DNA from: Novosphingobium malaysiense
GTDB lineage: Bacteria > Pseudomonadota > Alphaproteobacteria > Sphingomonadales > Sphingomonadaceae
Assembly (NCBI RefSeq): GCF_000802225.1
Contig: NZ_JTDI01000003.1
Span: 558,001-622,000, forward strand
DNA length: 64,000 bases
Direction: 5' to 3'
Shown here: positions 29,246 to 38,590 of the stretch, in pieces
Layout: every line of letters starts with the position of its first letter
Position numbering within the stretch: position 1 is the first letter of the stretch
Notes under the pieces: model-generated
Database searches by the model: none
Told to the model about the DNA's origin: nothing
The model's input: only the letters and a program-made list of their open reading frames with translations
Translations under genes and position numbers: made by a program

Positions 29246-30176
29246 CATTTCTGGAGATCATCCGGCCCTTTCAGGCATTCCGCTGGTACTGGGCGGCAAC
29301 GTTTTCGGCTGGACGATCGACAGGGATGGAAGTTTCGCCGTGCTCGATGCCTTCTACGAGGCAGGCGGACGCATGATCGATACGGCCGAGGGCTATTCAA
29401 GCTGGGTGCCGGGCAACAAGGGCGGCGAATCCGAATCCATCATCGGCGAGTGGCTGGAAACCCGCGGCGTACGTGCCGACATGCGGATCGGGACCAAGAC
29501 CGGCCAGGGTGGGCCTCCGGGCGCGCTCAAGCCCGAAGCGGTGGCCGCGGCGCTCGAAGGTTCTCTCGACCGTCTGCGGACCGATTACGTCGACCTCTAT
29601 TACGCGCACCGTGACGATCTGACGACGCCGCTCGACGAGGTCGTGAGCGCTTTTGACGATGCCTATCGCGCCGGCAAGGCGCGGGAATTGGGCGCGTCGA
29701 ACTACACCGCGGAGCGGCTAGGCGAAGTGATTGCCATGGCCGACCGCATGCAGGCTCGCGGCTTCACGGTGATGCAGCCGCTCTACAACCTCGTCGACCG
29801 GCTGGATTACGAAGGTCCGCTGCAGGACCTGTGCGTGGCCAGCGGCGTGGCCGTTCTGCCCTATTACGGGCTCGCATCCGGGTTCCTCACCGGCAAATAT
29901 CGCAGCGAGGCCGACTGGGCCGATTCGAGCCGTGCACATGCTCTGAACAATGCCGTCGCAAATGGTGGCTGCGCTGTGCTCGAGGCGCTGCGAGACGTGG
30001 CGCGGGAACTCGATGCGGCCTGTGCACAGGTCGCGCTAGCATGGCTGGTAAACCAGCCCGGCATCGCTGCACCGCTTGCCAGCGCCACCACCCCATCGCA
30101 GGTGGCGGATCTCGCGGGCGCCACGCGACTGCAGTTGACTGCCGAGCAGAGTGCTCTCCTCGACAGTGCTAAGTGA
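29238..30176 (+). CDS. Aldo/keto reductase
   Basis: A 312-residue (alpha/beta)8-barrel NADPH-dependent reductase. The AKR catalytic set is visible: Asp and Tyr in DTAEGYSSW, Lys in IGTKTG and His in YAHRDD. The start is taken as the GTG at 29238, overlapping ribH by 8 bases and preceded by GAAGGAAAG; a TTG at 29235 is also possible. It is read together with the riboflavin genes, but its substrate cannot be deduced. Confidence 0.88.
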   Translation: MADISGDHPALSGIPLVLGGNVFGWTIDRDGSFAVLDAFYEAGGRMIDTAEGYSSWVPGNKGGESESIIGEWLETRGVRADMRIGTKTGQGGPPGALKPEAVAAALEGSLDRLRTDYVDLYYAHRDDLTTPLDEVVSAFDDAYRAGKARELGASNYTAERLGEVIAMADRMQARGFTVMQPLYNLVDRLDYEGPLQDLCVASGVAVLPYYGLASGFLTGKYRSEADWADSSRAHALNNAVANGGCAVLEALRDVARELDAACAQVALAWLVNQPGIAAPLASATTPSQVADLAGATRLQLTAEQSALLDSAK

Positions 30177-30465
30177 ATAAGCGTATCTACTTAGGTATCA
30201 TTACTGTTTTGAAATGTGCGGATACGCGCGGAAATCGAATTTCAATTCTTTGTCGTCACTACGCCCTTGCAAATTGTTCATATATTGGACAGTTGTGATA
30301 AATCGATTTCATTTGATCTGAGATCATTTAATCGAGTGTCTTCCGCACCGGGGCAACACGGATGTTTGCTCCATAGCGGATATTATTCGTGGCTTCCAAG
30401 AGCCTTGGGATCGGTCGCAAATCTGGCACGGGAACTTGTTCAGCCGCGCCTTTTGGAGAACATGC
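30177..30465. promoter_or_regulatory. AT-richer spacer with short palindromes
   Basis: This 289-base gap after the aldo/keto reductase is clearly richer in A+T than its neighbours. It contains AAATCGATTT (30300-30309, perfect) and TGATCTGAGATCA (30314-30326, perfect around one base), 4 bases apart, downstream of a TATATTGGACAGTTGTGATAAAT stretch that could hold a promoter. No gene is supported here except the small one starting at 30466. Confidence 0.4.
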
Positions 30466-30630
30466 GTGGACAAGATCGCTATTGCGAAGTCGCTGGCGAA
30501 TGACCTCGAAAAGCACCTTTGCACGCTAGAGACGATCGGTGCCCTTGTCGCCGCGGCTCACCTCGACGCCGCTGTCGCGTCCTTGCGCCAGACGTTCGAC
30601 ATCCCCGTCGATAAATCCGAACCGGAATAA
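30466..30630 (+). CDS. Small hypothetical protein (54 residues)
   Basis: Starts at a GTG (30466) with a GGAGA ribosome site 6 bases upstream. The product is soluble, Ala/Leu-rich and probably all helical (DKIAIAKSLANDLEKHLC, then ALVAAAHLDAAVASLRQ), ending acidic. The codon pattern and amphipathic composition look like a real protein rather than a chance frame. No known family is recognised. It sits between an AT-rich spacer and a MarR-like regulator gene. Confidence 0.5.
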   Translation: MDKIAIAKSLANDLEKHLCTLETIGALVAAAHLDAAVASLRQTFDIPVDKSEPE

Positions 30631-30817
30631 CCTCACCGAGACGACTGCCCCGACCGCTGTCAATACTCGTAAATGTTGGTGGGCATACAGGGCGACAACT
30701 TCCGCCTGATTGAACAGTAATCAGGTGTGCCGTCCGTTCTTGCTCCCGACGGTCTAGTAATTGCAGCAGGATTGTCTTTCGCACAATTTTGCGCACTGGC
30801 GTGGGTGGGCCCGGACG

Positions 30818-31387
30818 ATGAACAATACGGACCATTCGGTAAGAAACAGGGCGAAGGCTGTCCGGCTGATCGGAGTGGCGAACGAACTTCTTGCCATGGC
30901 CCGTGAACTGGAGATCGGAGAGCCCTTGGCGCCCTGCCCCAGTGAAGTCGGTGCATCGCAAGGCGCTGTCTCGCATGCCGGCAGGAGCTCGGTCATGCGG
31001 GACCACCCGATGTGGTGCGAACTGGCGCGTCAGACATACGATGATCGTCGGCGCCGGACCAAGATCTTCCAGTCGGAGGATCTGTTCGGAGAGCCCGGAT
31101 GGGATATCCTGCTAGACCTTTTCATTGCCGCGAAGGAGCGCCGCCGGGTTTCGGTAACGAGTGCCTGCATCGGCGCGGCCGTCCCGTCGACCACGGCCCT
31201 GCGCTGGATCGCCGTATTGGAGCGGCACCATCTGCTGGTCCGTGAAGCCGACCCCGGCGATGCCCGGCGTGTCTACGTCAAGCTGAGCACGCGCGGCTAT
31301 GACGCCATGCTCGAATATTTCGCCTCCGCCTCCCGGTCTGTCGTGCTGGTGGACGATGTGCCCCCGCATGTTGCAGCAGCCCGATAG
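30818..31387 (+). CDS. MarR-like winged-helix transcriptional regulator
   Basis: A 189-residue protein. The C-terminal half is a winged helix (DILLDLFIAAKERRRVSVTSAC, then VPSTTALRWIAVLERHHLLVRE and a wing ending in KLSTRGYDAML), as in MarR-type regulators. The N-terminal half is unassigned, with a helical segment rich in Ala and Leu. The start was placed at the ATG at 30818; an in-frame TTG at 30761 would add 19 residues. It converges with cysQ and may act elsewhere. Many sphingomonad genomes carry such regulators. Confidence 0.72.
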   Translation: MNNTDHSVRNRAKAVRLIGVANELLAMARELEIGEPLAPCPSEVGASQGAVSHAGRSSVMRDHPMWCELARQTYDDRRRRTKIFQSEDLFGEPGWDILLDLFIAAKERRRVSVTSACIGAAVPSTTALRWIAVLERHHLLVREADPGDARRVYVKLSTRGYDAMLEYFASASRSVVLVDDVPPHVAAAR

Positions 31388-31445
31388 ATTGGCTGCGACC
31401 TACCGCGCCCCCGATGTAGCAGGTGGGCTCGTCGCCGGGAGGTGC

Positions 31446-31481
31446 GCGGGTGGCCGATATTCCCCGGTATCGGTCACCCGC
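31446..31481. terminator. Hairpin between convergent MarR-like and cysQ genes
   Basis: A 14-bp stem (left arm 31446-31459, right arm 31468-31481, one wobble pair) with an 8-base loop, placed 6 bases beyond the cysQ stop and 58 beyond the regulator stop. No T-tract is seen on either side, so termination may be weak or factor-assisted. Confidence 0.5.
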
Positions 31482-31487
31482 AAGACA

Positions 31488-32225
31488 TCAGAGGAAAGCC
31501 TTTACCTTATCGAGCACCATGTCGGCATGTTCCTTCCGGCAGATCAGCAGGTCGGGCATGTAGACGTCTTCCTGATTGTAGACGAGCGGGCTGCCATCGA
31601 TGCGCGAGGCATGCAGTCCCCAGCCCAGCGCCACGGCGGCGGGTGCCATACTGTCCCACTCGTACTGTCCGCCCGAGTGTAGATAGATGTCCGCCTCGCC
31701 GCGCAGGATCGCCATGGCCTTGGCGCCGGCCGATCCCATGGGGACCAGTTCGCCGCCGATCGCTTCGCATACGCCCGTCGCCTCCTTGGCCGGGCGGGTG
31801 CGGCTGACGACCATGCGCAGCTTTTCGGGTGCAGCCGGAATTTCTCCCGGCTGATCTGATCGCAGCACCACGTCGAGCCCGGGCAGCGCCACGGCGCCGA
31901 GAGACGGCGCGCCGTTCACCGCCATGCCGACGTGGACGGCCCAGTCGGAGCGCTCTTCGCCGTACTCGCGCGTACCGTCCACAGGGTCGACGATCCAGAC
32001 GCGTTCCTTGGCGAGACGCTCCGGATTGTCCTTCTCTTCCTCGGAAAGAAGCCCATCGTCGGGCCGCTGCTGGCGCAGGGCATGGACGAGGAACTGGTTC
32101 GCGGTCTGGTCCCCGGCCTTGCCCAGGGACTTGCCTTCAAACATGCCCGAGGCGCGGACCTGGAGCAGGATCTTGCCGGCCTGGTCCGCGAGATGGGCTG
32201 CGAGATCTCCATCCGACATGCTCAT
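31488..32225 (-). CDS. cysQ: 3'(2'),5'-bisphosphate nucleotidase (PAP phosphatase)
   Basis: A 245-residue inositol-monophosphatase-fold enzyme that removes 3'-phosphate from PAP, clearing the by-product of PAPS use. Metal-binding motifs are visible: LSEEEKD, DPVDGTREYG and, near the C-terminus, YEWDSMAPAAVA. The ATG at 32225 overlaps the cysNC stop as TGATG, so cysD-cysNC-cysQ form one operon. Its presence implies significant flux through PAPS. Confidence 0.93.
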   Translation of the reverse strand: MSMSDGDLAAHLADQAGKILLQVRASGMFEGKSLGKAGDQTANQFLVHALRQQRPDDGLLSEEEKDNPERLAKERVWIVDPVDGTREYGEERSDWAVHVGMAVNGAPSLGAVALPGLDVVLRSDQPGEIPAAPEKLRMVVSRTRPAKEATGVCEAIGGELVPMGSAGAKAMAILRGEADIYLHSGGQYEWDSMAPAAVALGWGLHASRIDGSPLVYNQEDVYMPDLLICRKEHADMVLDKVKAFL

Positions 32226-34147
32226 CAAGCGTCTCCCAGCAGGGTGTCGACGATGAGATTGGCCGCTTCTTCCGGCGACAGCTTGGTCGTGTCGATCCGG
32301 ATCTCCGGGCTGCGCGGCGCTTCATAGGGGCTGTCGATGCCGGTGAAGTTCTTCAGTTCGCCCGCACGCGCCTTTTTGTAGAGGCCCTTGACGTCGCGCG
32401 CCTCGGCCACCTTCAGCGGCGTGTCGATGAACACCTCGAAGAACTCGCCTTCGGGCAGCATCGAGCGAACCATTTCACGGTCGGCCTGGAACGGCGAGAT
32501 GAAGGCGGTGATCACGATCAGGCCTGCATCCGCCATCAGCTTCGAGACTTCGCCGACGCGGCGGATGTTCTCGATGCGATCGGCTTCCGTGAAGCCCAGG
32601 TCCTTGTTGAGGCCGTGGCGCACGTTGTCGCCATCGAGCAGGAAGGTGTGCCGGTTCATCCGGTGCAGCTTCTTCTCTACGAGGTTGGCGATGGTCGACT
32701 TGCCCGAGCCCGAAAGCCCGGTGAACCACAGTACGGCCGGCTGCTGGTTCTTGAGCGCGGCGTGCTGCTTGCGGCCGATGTCCAGCGCCTGCCAGTGGAC
32801 GTTCTGAGACCGGCGCAGCGAGAAGTTGAGCATGCCCGCCGCCACAGTGGCATTGGTCATCTTGTCGATCAGGATAAACCCGCCCAGCGCGCGGTTTTCA
32901 ACATAGGGCTCGAACACGACCTGCTTGTCCGTAGTGATCTCGGCCACGCCGATGGCATTGAGTTCCAGCGTCTTGGCCGCCAGCTCGTCCATCGTGTTGA
33001 CGTTGATCTCGTACTTCGGCTCGGCCACCGTCGCCGACACCATCTGCGTGCCGAGCTTGAGCCAATAGGCACGTCCCGGCACCATGGCTTCATCGGCCAT
33101 CCACACCAGCGTCGCTTCGAACTGGTCGGCAGTCTGCGGCGGGTTGTCCGCAACCGAGATCACCGAACCGCGCGAGCAGTCGATTTCATCATCGAAGCAG
33201 ATGGTAACGGACTGGCCGGCACCGGCCTCCTCGAGCTCGCCATCGAACGTGACGATCTTGCTGACCGTGCTGGTCTTGCCCGAGGGCAGCACGCGCACCT
33301 TGTCGCCCGGCCTCACTTCGCCGGTGGCGATGAGCCCTGAAAAACCGCGGAAGTCGAGATTGGGACGGTTCACCCACTGCACCGGCATGCGGAACGGCTT
33401 TTCGGCATCGACCGAGCTGAGCACTTCCACCGTCTCGAGGTGATCGACCAGCGTCGGCCCCTCGTACCAGGGCGTGTTCTCCGAATGCTTGGTGATGTTG
33501 TCGCCCTTGAAACCGGAAATCGGCATCGCCGTGAAGCTCTCGATCCCGATCGAGTTCGCGAACTCGGTGTAATCGGCAACGATCTTGTCGAAGACGTCCT
33601 GCTGGTAGTCGACCAGGTCCATCTTGTTCACGGCGAGGACGATGTTCTTCACGCCCAAAAGGTGGCAGATGTAGCTGTGACGGCGCGTCTGGACGAGCAC
33701 GCCCTTGCGCGCGTCGATCAGGATCACCGCGAGATCGGCGGTCGAGGCGCCGGTCACCATGTTGCGGGTATACTGCTCGTGGCCCGGGCAGTCGGCGACG
33801 ATGAATTTACGCTTCTCGGTGTTGAAGAAGCGATAGGCCACGTCGATGGTGATGCCCTGCTCGCGCTCGGCGGCGAGGCCGTCGACCAGCAGCGCGAAGT
33901 CGATTTCCTGACCCTGCGTGCCGACTTTCTTGGAATCGGCGCTGAGCGCGTCGAGCTGGTCTTCGAAGATCATCTTCGAATCGTAGAGCAGACGGCCGAT
34001 CAGCGTGGACTTGCCGTCATCGACACTGCCGCAGGTGATGAAGCGCAGCATCGTCTTGTGTTCGTGCTGCTTCAGGTATTCGTCGATATCCTCGGAAATG
34101 AGGCTGTCGACGACGTACTTCGGTTCGGTGGTTTCGGTATCGGCCAT
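32225..34147 (-). CDS. cysNC: Bifunctional sulfate adenylyltransferase subunit 1/adenylylsulfate kinase
   Basis: A 640-residue fusion. The N-terminal GTPase (CysN) has [10 protein letters not shown] (about 40-49), DCPGHEQY and NKMD, and drives APS formation with CysD. The C-terminal APS kinase (CysC, from about 450) has the P-loop GLSGSGKST near 474-482 and makes PAPS. Such fusions are common in alphaproteobacteria (NodQ-like). It overlaps cysD by one base (TGATG). Confidence 0.97.
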   Translation of the reverse strand: MADTETTEPKYVVDSLISEDIDEYLKQHEHKTMLRFITCGSVDDGKSTLIGRLLYDSKMIFEDQLDALSADSKKVGTQGQEIDFALLVDGLAAEREQGITIDVAYRFFNTEKRKFIVADCPGHEQYTRNMVTGASTADLAVILIDARKGVLVQTRRHSYICHLLGVKNIVLAVNKMDLVDYQQDVFDKIVADYTEFANSIGIESFTAMPISGFKGDNITKHSENTPWYEGPTLVDHLETVEVLSSVDAEKPFRMPVQWVNRPNLDFRGFSGLIATGEVRPGDKVRVLPSGKTSTVSKIVTFDGELEEAGAGQSVTICFDDEIDCSRGSVISVADNPPQTADQFEATLVWMADEAMVPGRAYWLKLGTQMVSATVAEPKYEINVNTMDELAAKTLELNAIGVAEITTDKQVVFEPYVENRALGGFILIDKMTNATVAAGMLNFSLRRSQNVHWQALDIGRKQHAALKNQQPAVLWFTGLSGSGKSTIANLVEKKLHRMNRHTFLLDGDNVRHGLNKDLGFTEADRIENIRRVGEVSKLMADAGLIVITAFISPFQADREMVRSMLPEGEFFEVFIDTPLKVAEARDVKGLYKKARAGELKNFTGIDSPYEAPRSPEIRIDTTKLSPEEAANLIVDTLLGDA

Positions 34148-35049
34148 CAGAAGTACCCCTGCTGCTTCTTGACTTCCATCCCGGCGCCGCCGGAATCCTT
34201 GTCGATTGCGCGGCCCTGCCGCTCGGAGGTGGTGGTGAGCAGGGTTTCCTGGATCACCTCGGGGAGTGTCTTGGCGGTGCTTTCGACCGCGCCGGTCAGC
34301 GGGTAGCAGCCCAGCGTACGGAAGCGGACCGAACGCATGACCGGCTTTTCGCCTTCCTTGAGCGGGAAGCGATCGTCATCGACCATGACCAGCATGCCGT
34401 CGCGCTCCACGGTAGGGCGCTCCTCGGCGAAGTAGAGCGGCACGATCGGAATGTCGTTGAGGTGGATGTATTGCCACACGTCGAGCTCGGTCCAGTTCGA
34501 GATCGGGAAGACGCGGATCGATTCACCCTTGGCCTTCTTGGCGTTGTAGATGTTCCACAGCTCGGGACGCTGGTTCTTCGGGTCCCAGCCATGCGACTGG
34601 GTGCGGAACGAGAAGATGCGCTCCTTGGCGCGGCTCTTTTCCTCGTCGCGGCGCGCGCCCCCGAATGCGGCATCGAAACCGTACTTGTCGAGCGCCTGCT
34701 TCAGGCCTTCGGTCTTCCACATGTCGGTGTGAAGCGAGCCGTGGTCGAACGGGTTGATCCCTTTCTCCTGCGCTTCCGGGTTGTGGTAAACGAGCAGGTC
34801 CATGCCCGACATCTCGGCCATCTTGTCGCGCAGTTCGTACATCGCCTGGAACTTCCACGTGGTATCGACGTGGAGCAGCGGAAACGGCGGCGGCGAAGGA
34901 TAGAATGCCTTGCGGGCAAGGTGCAGCATGACGGCGCTGTCCTTGCCGACCGAGTAGAGCATCACCGGCCGTTCGGCCTCGGCTACGACTTCCCGGATGA
35001 TGTGGATGCTTTCAGCTTCCAGCCTCTCGAGGTGCGTCAGGGTTTTCAT
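34147..35049 (-). CDS. cysD: Sulfate adenylyltransferase subunit 2
   Basis: A 300-residue PP-loop ATP pyrophosphatase that makes adenylylsulfate together with CysN. The PP-loop is [16 protein letters not shown] near residue 35. Other family segments are [16 protein letters not shown] and the C-terminal TTSERQGR. The start [11 protein letters not shown] at 35049 gives the standard length and has an AGGGA site upstream; the frame extends further but without CysD similarity. It is divergent from a LuxR-type gene whose leader carries a perfect palindrome. Confidence 0.97.
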   Translation of the reverse strand: MKTLTHLERLEAESIHIIREVVAEAERPVMLYSVGKDSAVMLHLARKAFYPSPPPFPLLHVDTTWKFQAMYELRDKMAEMSGMDLLVYHNPEAQEKGINPFDHGSLHTDMWKTEGLKQALDKYGFDAAFGGARRDEEKSRAKERIFSFRTQSHGWDPKNQRPELWNIYNAKKAKGESIRVFPISNWTELDVWQYIHLNDIPIVPLYFAEERPTVERDGMLVMVDDDRFPLKEGEKPVMRSVRFRTLGCYPLTGAVESTAKTLPEVIQETLLTTTSERQGRAIDKDSGGAGMEVKKQQGYF

Positions 35050-35119
35050 GGAACATCCCTTGTTGGTTGGTCCCTTTTCGGGTCGCGAATCTTCATTGCA
35101 GGGATGACTTTCGGAAAAA

Positions 35120-35135
35120 CCTCCCATATGGGAGG
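35120..35135. promoter_or_regulatory. Perfect 16-bp palindrome in the cysD-luxR divergent region
   Basis: CCTCCCATATGGGAGG is a perfect inverted repeat centred on ATAT, in the 89-base gap between cysD and the LuxR-type gene. Its right arm overlaps the ribosome site (GGAGGG at 35131-35136) of that gene. A dimeric regulator bound here could control both directions; as RNA it could also hide the ribosome site. Confidence 0.5.
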
Positions 35136-35138
35136 GTC

Positions 35139-36227
35139 ATGGCTTTGACGAGTGGAGACGAGACCGATCTGCTGCTGCCGCTCTTCCGCGGATTGTCCGG
35201 GGATGAGCGGTTTTCGACGTTTCTCGAGAGGGTTAGGCGCCGTACCGAATCCGAATACGTTGGGCTTATTCAGCGCGTGGGCGTCGGTCCGCACGCCGAA
35301 GTGAACGAATTTCACGCCGGAATCGACCTGCGAACCCAGGCGCAGGAAAGCGATGCGCTCGACGCCCATGCCCTCGATCGCTTCCACTACGACAGCCTGC
35401 GGCCGGGCCGGGTCTATGCCATTTCCGAATTCTTCGACCACGATCCCGTCTACCGCGCAGATCGCCAGCGGCGCATGCAACGCCTCGGCATCGCCGACGA
35501 GCGGGTCGTGCGCATCCCCGACATCGACGACGTCAGCACCTGGCTCGTCATGGCCCGTGCGCGTCCCTGCACGGCGGCCGACAGTGCCTTGCTTTCGAAC
35601 CTGACCCCCTATCTCGAACAGGCGCTGCGTGCGCACGTCGAACTGGAGCGCAATCGCATCCGCGCCAGCGTCAGCGTACAGGGTCTTGCCCGATCGGCCA
35701 CGGCCTGGATGGTGATGGACCGCGAGGCGCGATTGCTCTCGATCGATCCGAGGCTGGAGACATGGATGCAGGGAACGCTCGGCTACAGTCCCCGCATCGG
35801 CGAACGTTTGCGTGATCTCGGTGTGCAGACCGAGCGCGATCTCATGGCCGCCGCCGCCCACTTCGCCGGCGACGAACCGGGACCGCCCCGCCCTCTCCTG
35901 CTCAACGAACACCCGCGCCTCGAAGCCCTGCTCTCCGCGACGACCGAGATGCCGCGCCGTTCGATGCTGGTGCTTTGTCGCCTGCCGAATGCCCGCACGT
36001 CGGAAAGCGTGGATCGCTTGGCGCGTCTTTTCGACCTGCCCAAGCGCGAAGCCGAACTGGCAGTCGCGCTCAACGAAGGCCTGTCCATCGCCGAGGCGGC
36101 CGAGCGCATGGGCCTGACACTGGAAACCGCGCGCAATTATTCAAAGCGGCTCTACGCCAAGCTGGGGGTACGCGGCCAAGCGGAACTGGTGCGGCTCGTG
36201 AGCGACAGCGTGGCGGTGATGGCTTAG
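35139..36227 (+). CDS. LuxR-family (HTH) transcriptional regulator
   Basis: A 362-residue regulator with a C-terminal LuxR-type helix-turn-helix (LFDLPKREAELAVALNEGLSIAEAAE, then LTLETARNYSKRLYAKLGVRGQAELV, about residues 290-350). The large N-terminal part has no motif I recognise; it may bind a ligand. The start at 35139 has GGAGGG three bases upstream, overlapping the palindrome. It is divergent from the cys operon and could regulate either side; the block of catabolic genes downstream faces the other way. Confidence 0.82.
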   Translation: MALTSGDETDLLLPLFRGLSGDERFSTFLERVRRRTESEYVGLIQRVGVGPHAEVNEFHAGIDLRTQAQESDALDAHALDRFHYDSLRPGRVYAISEFFDHDPVYRADRQRRMQRLGIADERVVRIPDIDDVSTWLVMARARPCTAADSALLSNLTPYLEQALRAHVELERNRIRASVSVQGLARSATAWMVMDREARLLSIDPRLETWMQGTLGYSPRIGERLRDLGVQTERDLMAAAAHFAGDEPGPPRPLLLNEHPRLEALLSATTEMPRRSMLVLCRLPNARTSESVDRLARLFDLPKREAELAVALNEGLSIAEAAERMGLTLETARNYSKRLYAKLGVRGQAELVRLVSDSVAVMA

Positions 36228-36283
36228 ATTTCCTCGATGATGCAGACTTCATTCAGCCGAGGTCGTCGATACCGGGAACAGAT

Positions 36284-37552
36284 TTAGCCCCCTTCCCCCA
36301 GCAGCTTCTCACATTCGGCAATTTCCGAGCGCAGCCACATGGTCTCGCTCAGGTTCTTGCCGCCGCAGTCCTTCAGCAGCGCCTCGTTCGCGGCCTTGCG
36401 CACCTTGAGCGCGGGCACGTTGCCCGGCTCGGCGCCCAGCGCGATATCGATGAGGTGGATGGCCTCGAGCGGCTTGCTCGCATCGAGCTTGGCTTGCGCC
36501 CGTTCGGCGAGCTTGTCGGCGCCGCCCGCCAGTTCGGCCAGGTCTGCATTCACGCTGGAGCGCGGCACGCCGTAGAGGGCGGTGGTGCCGTCCTCGTAAT
36601 GCAGCCAGCCGGCATATTCGCGCCAGATCGACTTGACCGCCCAGCTTGCCTTGCCGTGGAACTCACCGATTTCCAGCCCCTCGGGCCAGGCGAATTCGCG
36701 CATCAGGGTGTGGACGTCCTTGCCGGCGTTCATGCCCTCGAGCGTGTAATCGCGCACGTAGCTGACCGCCGCGTGCATCTTGTCGAGATCGGCCTTGATG
36801 CGATGCTTGCCGACGATGGCATCGCCGTGCCCGGTGACGACGATCTCGGCGCCCAGGTCGCGGATCGTCTCCAGCGACTTGAGGAAATTGCGCACCAGAC
36901 GCGGCTTGTCTCCGCGCAGGGTGTTGAGGAACGGCATCGACAGCCAGACCGGGCCGAACACGTTGCCGGTAAAGGCCACCTTCTCCTTCGGCATCCACAC
37001 CGTCAGCGCGTCGACCGTCTCGCCTTCGGGCGTCGAGATGATCTCGAAGGTGCGTCCACCCAGATCCAGCGTCAGCTTGCGATCGACGAGGATGTCCGGC
37101 TTTACGTCCGGCGGCGGCTTGGGCGTGCCGCCGCGCTTGAGCGTCGAGCCCCAGAGCTTCCCGCTGCGCGGCCCGAAGAAGGGCTGCAGCCGCATCATGT
37201 CATCCAGCGCTTCGTTGAAGCCGGGCCCGCCGATGACCTGCGTGCCCTCCTCGACGAAATCAGGCACCGCGCCGTAGTGATCGGCGTGGCTCTGCGTGAG
37301 GACGATGAACGCCAGCGGGCCGGTGCGATGCGGTGCCAGCAGGCGCTTGGTGCGCTCGGCATTGTCCATGAAGCCGGTGTTGATCATCACGTCGCCTTCG
37401 CTCGTGGTCACGAGATAGGCGTTGGAGATGTCGTTGGCCTGGAAGATAAAGTCCGTGATCGCGATGGCTTCGGTCTGTTCGTCGCCCGAGTGCACGAGGC
37501 CGGCCAGCTTTGGACCGTCGTCTTTCGCCGGCGCTTCCTTGGTTTCCGCCAT
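36284..37552 (-). CDS. Metallo-beta-lactamase-fold hydrolase, alkylsulfatase-like
   Basis: A 422-residue protein with an N-terminal MBL domain and a C-terminal part resembling the alkylsulfatase dimerisation region (WREYAGWLHYEDGTTALYG near 325-345) plus a helical end. In SdsA1-type type III sulfatases the metal motif is THSHxDH; here it reads TQSHADH (86-92), so the first His is Gln. Another metal-type motif GHGD is present later. It is the last gene of an SDR-alcohol dehydrogenase-hydrolase operon (2-base gap to the previous gene). Sulfate-ester hydrolysis is possible but the substitution makes it uncertain. Confidence 0.75.
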   Translation of the reverse strand: MAETKEAPAKDDGPKLAGLVHSGDEQTEAIAITDFIFQANDISNAYLVTTSEGDVMINTGFMDNAERTKRLLAPHRTGPLAFIVLTQSHADHYGAVPDFVEEGTQVIGGPGFNEALDDMMRLQPFFGPRSGKLWGSTLKRGGTPKPPPDVKPDILVDRKLTLDLGGRTFEIISTPEGETVDALTVWMPKEKVAFTGNVFGPVWLSMPFLNTLRGDKPRLVRNFLKSLETIRDLGAEIVVTGHGDAIVGKHRIKADLDKMHAAVSYVRDYTLEGMNAGKDVHTLMREFAWPEGLEIGEFHGKASWAVKSIWREYAGWLHYEDGTTALYGVPRSSVNADLAELAGGADKLAERAQAKLDASKPLEAIHLIDIALGAEPGNVPALKVRKAANEALLKDCGGKNLSETMWLRSEIAECEKLLGEGG

Positions 37553-37554
37553 GG

Positions 37555-38559
37555 TCAGTCCTCCATCTCGATCATGACCTTGGCCGAAGACGGCGTAGCC
37601 GCGATTTCGAGGCCTTTCATCACGTCTCTGAACGGCAGCTTGTGGCTGATCATGGCCGCGATCTTGTCCTTGAGGCGCGGCATGGCGGCGATCACCTCGG
37701 GCATTTCGGTGGGATAGCCGACAGCCGTGGTGATCGTCATTTCGCTCGTCAGCATGCGGCCGACCGGGAATTCGAGCGGCTTCATGTAGGCCGCGGTGAT
37801 AACCATGCGGGCATGGAACTTGGCCATCATGATCACGTCGGTCAGGATGTTCGGTGCGCCCGCCGCATCGATATAGGCATCGGTGCCGACGCCGACGCGG
37901 CCGTAGCTCGGCACTTCGCCATGCAGCTTCGCCAGTTCGGCGCGCAGATCCACCTTGGTGGGGTCAAGCGCGGCCTGCACGCCGAGCGCACGGGCCCGTT
38001 CGAGGCGTTCTTCCGAGAGGTCGAGCGCGACGACATCGGTAATCCCGCGATCGATCAGCCACAGCAGCATGCCGAGGCCGATTGGGCCGCAACCGAAGAC
38101 CACGACCTTGTCGCCTGGCTTGACCTCGGCGCGATTGACGCCGTGCATCGCGACGGCGAGCGGTTCGCACATCGCAGCGACGTCGTAGGAAATGCCCTCG
38201 GGGATCGGCAGGATGGAATCGCCCAGGCGGGCCTCGCGCACCAGCAGTTCCTGCGTGAAGGCCCCTTCCGGACCGCCCGAACCGATGTTGCTTGGCGTCA
38301 TCATCGGATTGACGATGACCGGAGAGCCGACGGAAATGCCCTCGACCTCGGCGCCGACTTCCATGACCTCGCCAGCACCTTCATGGCCCAGTGCGGTCTC
38401 GACGCCCGGCGGAATGCCGCCCATCTTGATGTAGGACAGGTCCGATCCGCAGATGCCGACCGACTTCATCTTGACCACGACATCCTTCGGCCCTGCCGCC
38501 GGACGCTGGTAGGCATCGAGCCGGACATCGCCGGCACCGTGAATCTTGAGCAGTTCCAT
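37555..38559 (-). CDS. Zinc-type alcohol dehydrogenase (MDR superfamily)
   Basis: A 334-residue medium-chain dehydrogenase. Catalytic-zinc ligands are present (Cys in GICGSD, His-Glu in GHEGAGEVMEVG), and the NAD site is FGCGPIGLG followed by an acidic DLSEERLERA. The four-Cys structural-zinc lobe usual after GHE is absent: that segment reads NPMMTPSNIGSGGPEG. It resembles sorbitol/threonine dehydrogenase types. It lies between an SDR (31 bases upstream) and the MBL hydrolase (2 bases downstream) in one leftward operon. Confidence 0.85.
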   Translation of the reverse strand: MELLKIHGAGDVRLDAYQRPAAGPKDVVVKMKSVGICGSDLSYIKMGGIPPGVETALGHEGAGEVMEVGAEVEGISVGSPVIVNPMMTPSNIGSGGPEGAFTQELLVREARLGDSILPIPEGISYDVAAMCEPLAVAMHGVNRAEVKPGDKVVVFGCGPIGLGMLLWLIDRGITDVVALDLSEERLERARALGVQAALDPTKVDLRAELAKLHGEVPSYGRVGVGTDAYIDAAGAPNILTDVIMMAKFHARMVITAAYMKPLEFPVGRMLTSEMTITTAVGYPTEMPEVIAAMPRLKDKIAAMISHKLPFRDVMKGLEIAATPSSAKVMIEMED

Positions 38560-38590
38560 CGCTTTTCTCCTCGCCCCGTTTATGTCGTGA

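Noticed and set aside
30479..31006. 175-codon leftward frame opposite the small gene and the MarR-like gene
   Set aside because: Composition is Arg/Gly/Ser-rich without a domain, and the + strand genes are better supported.
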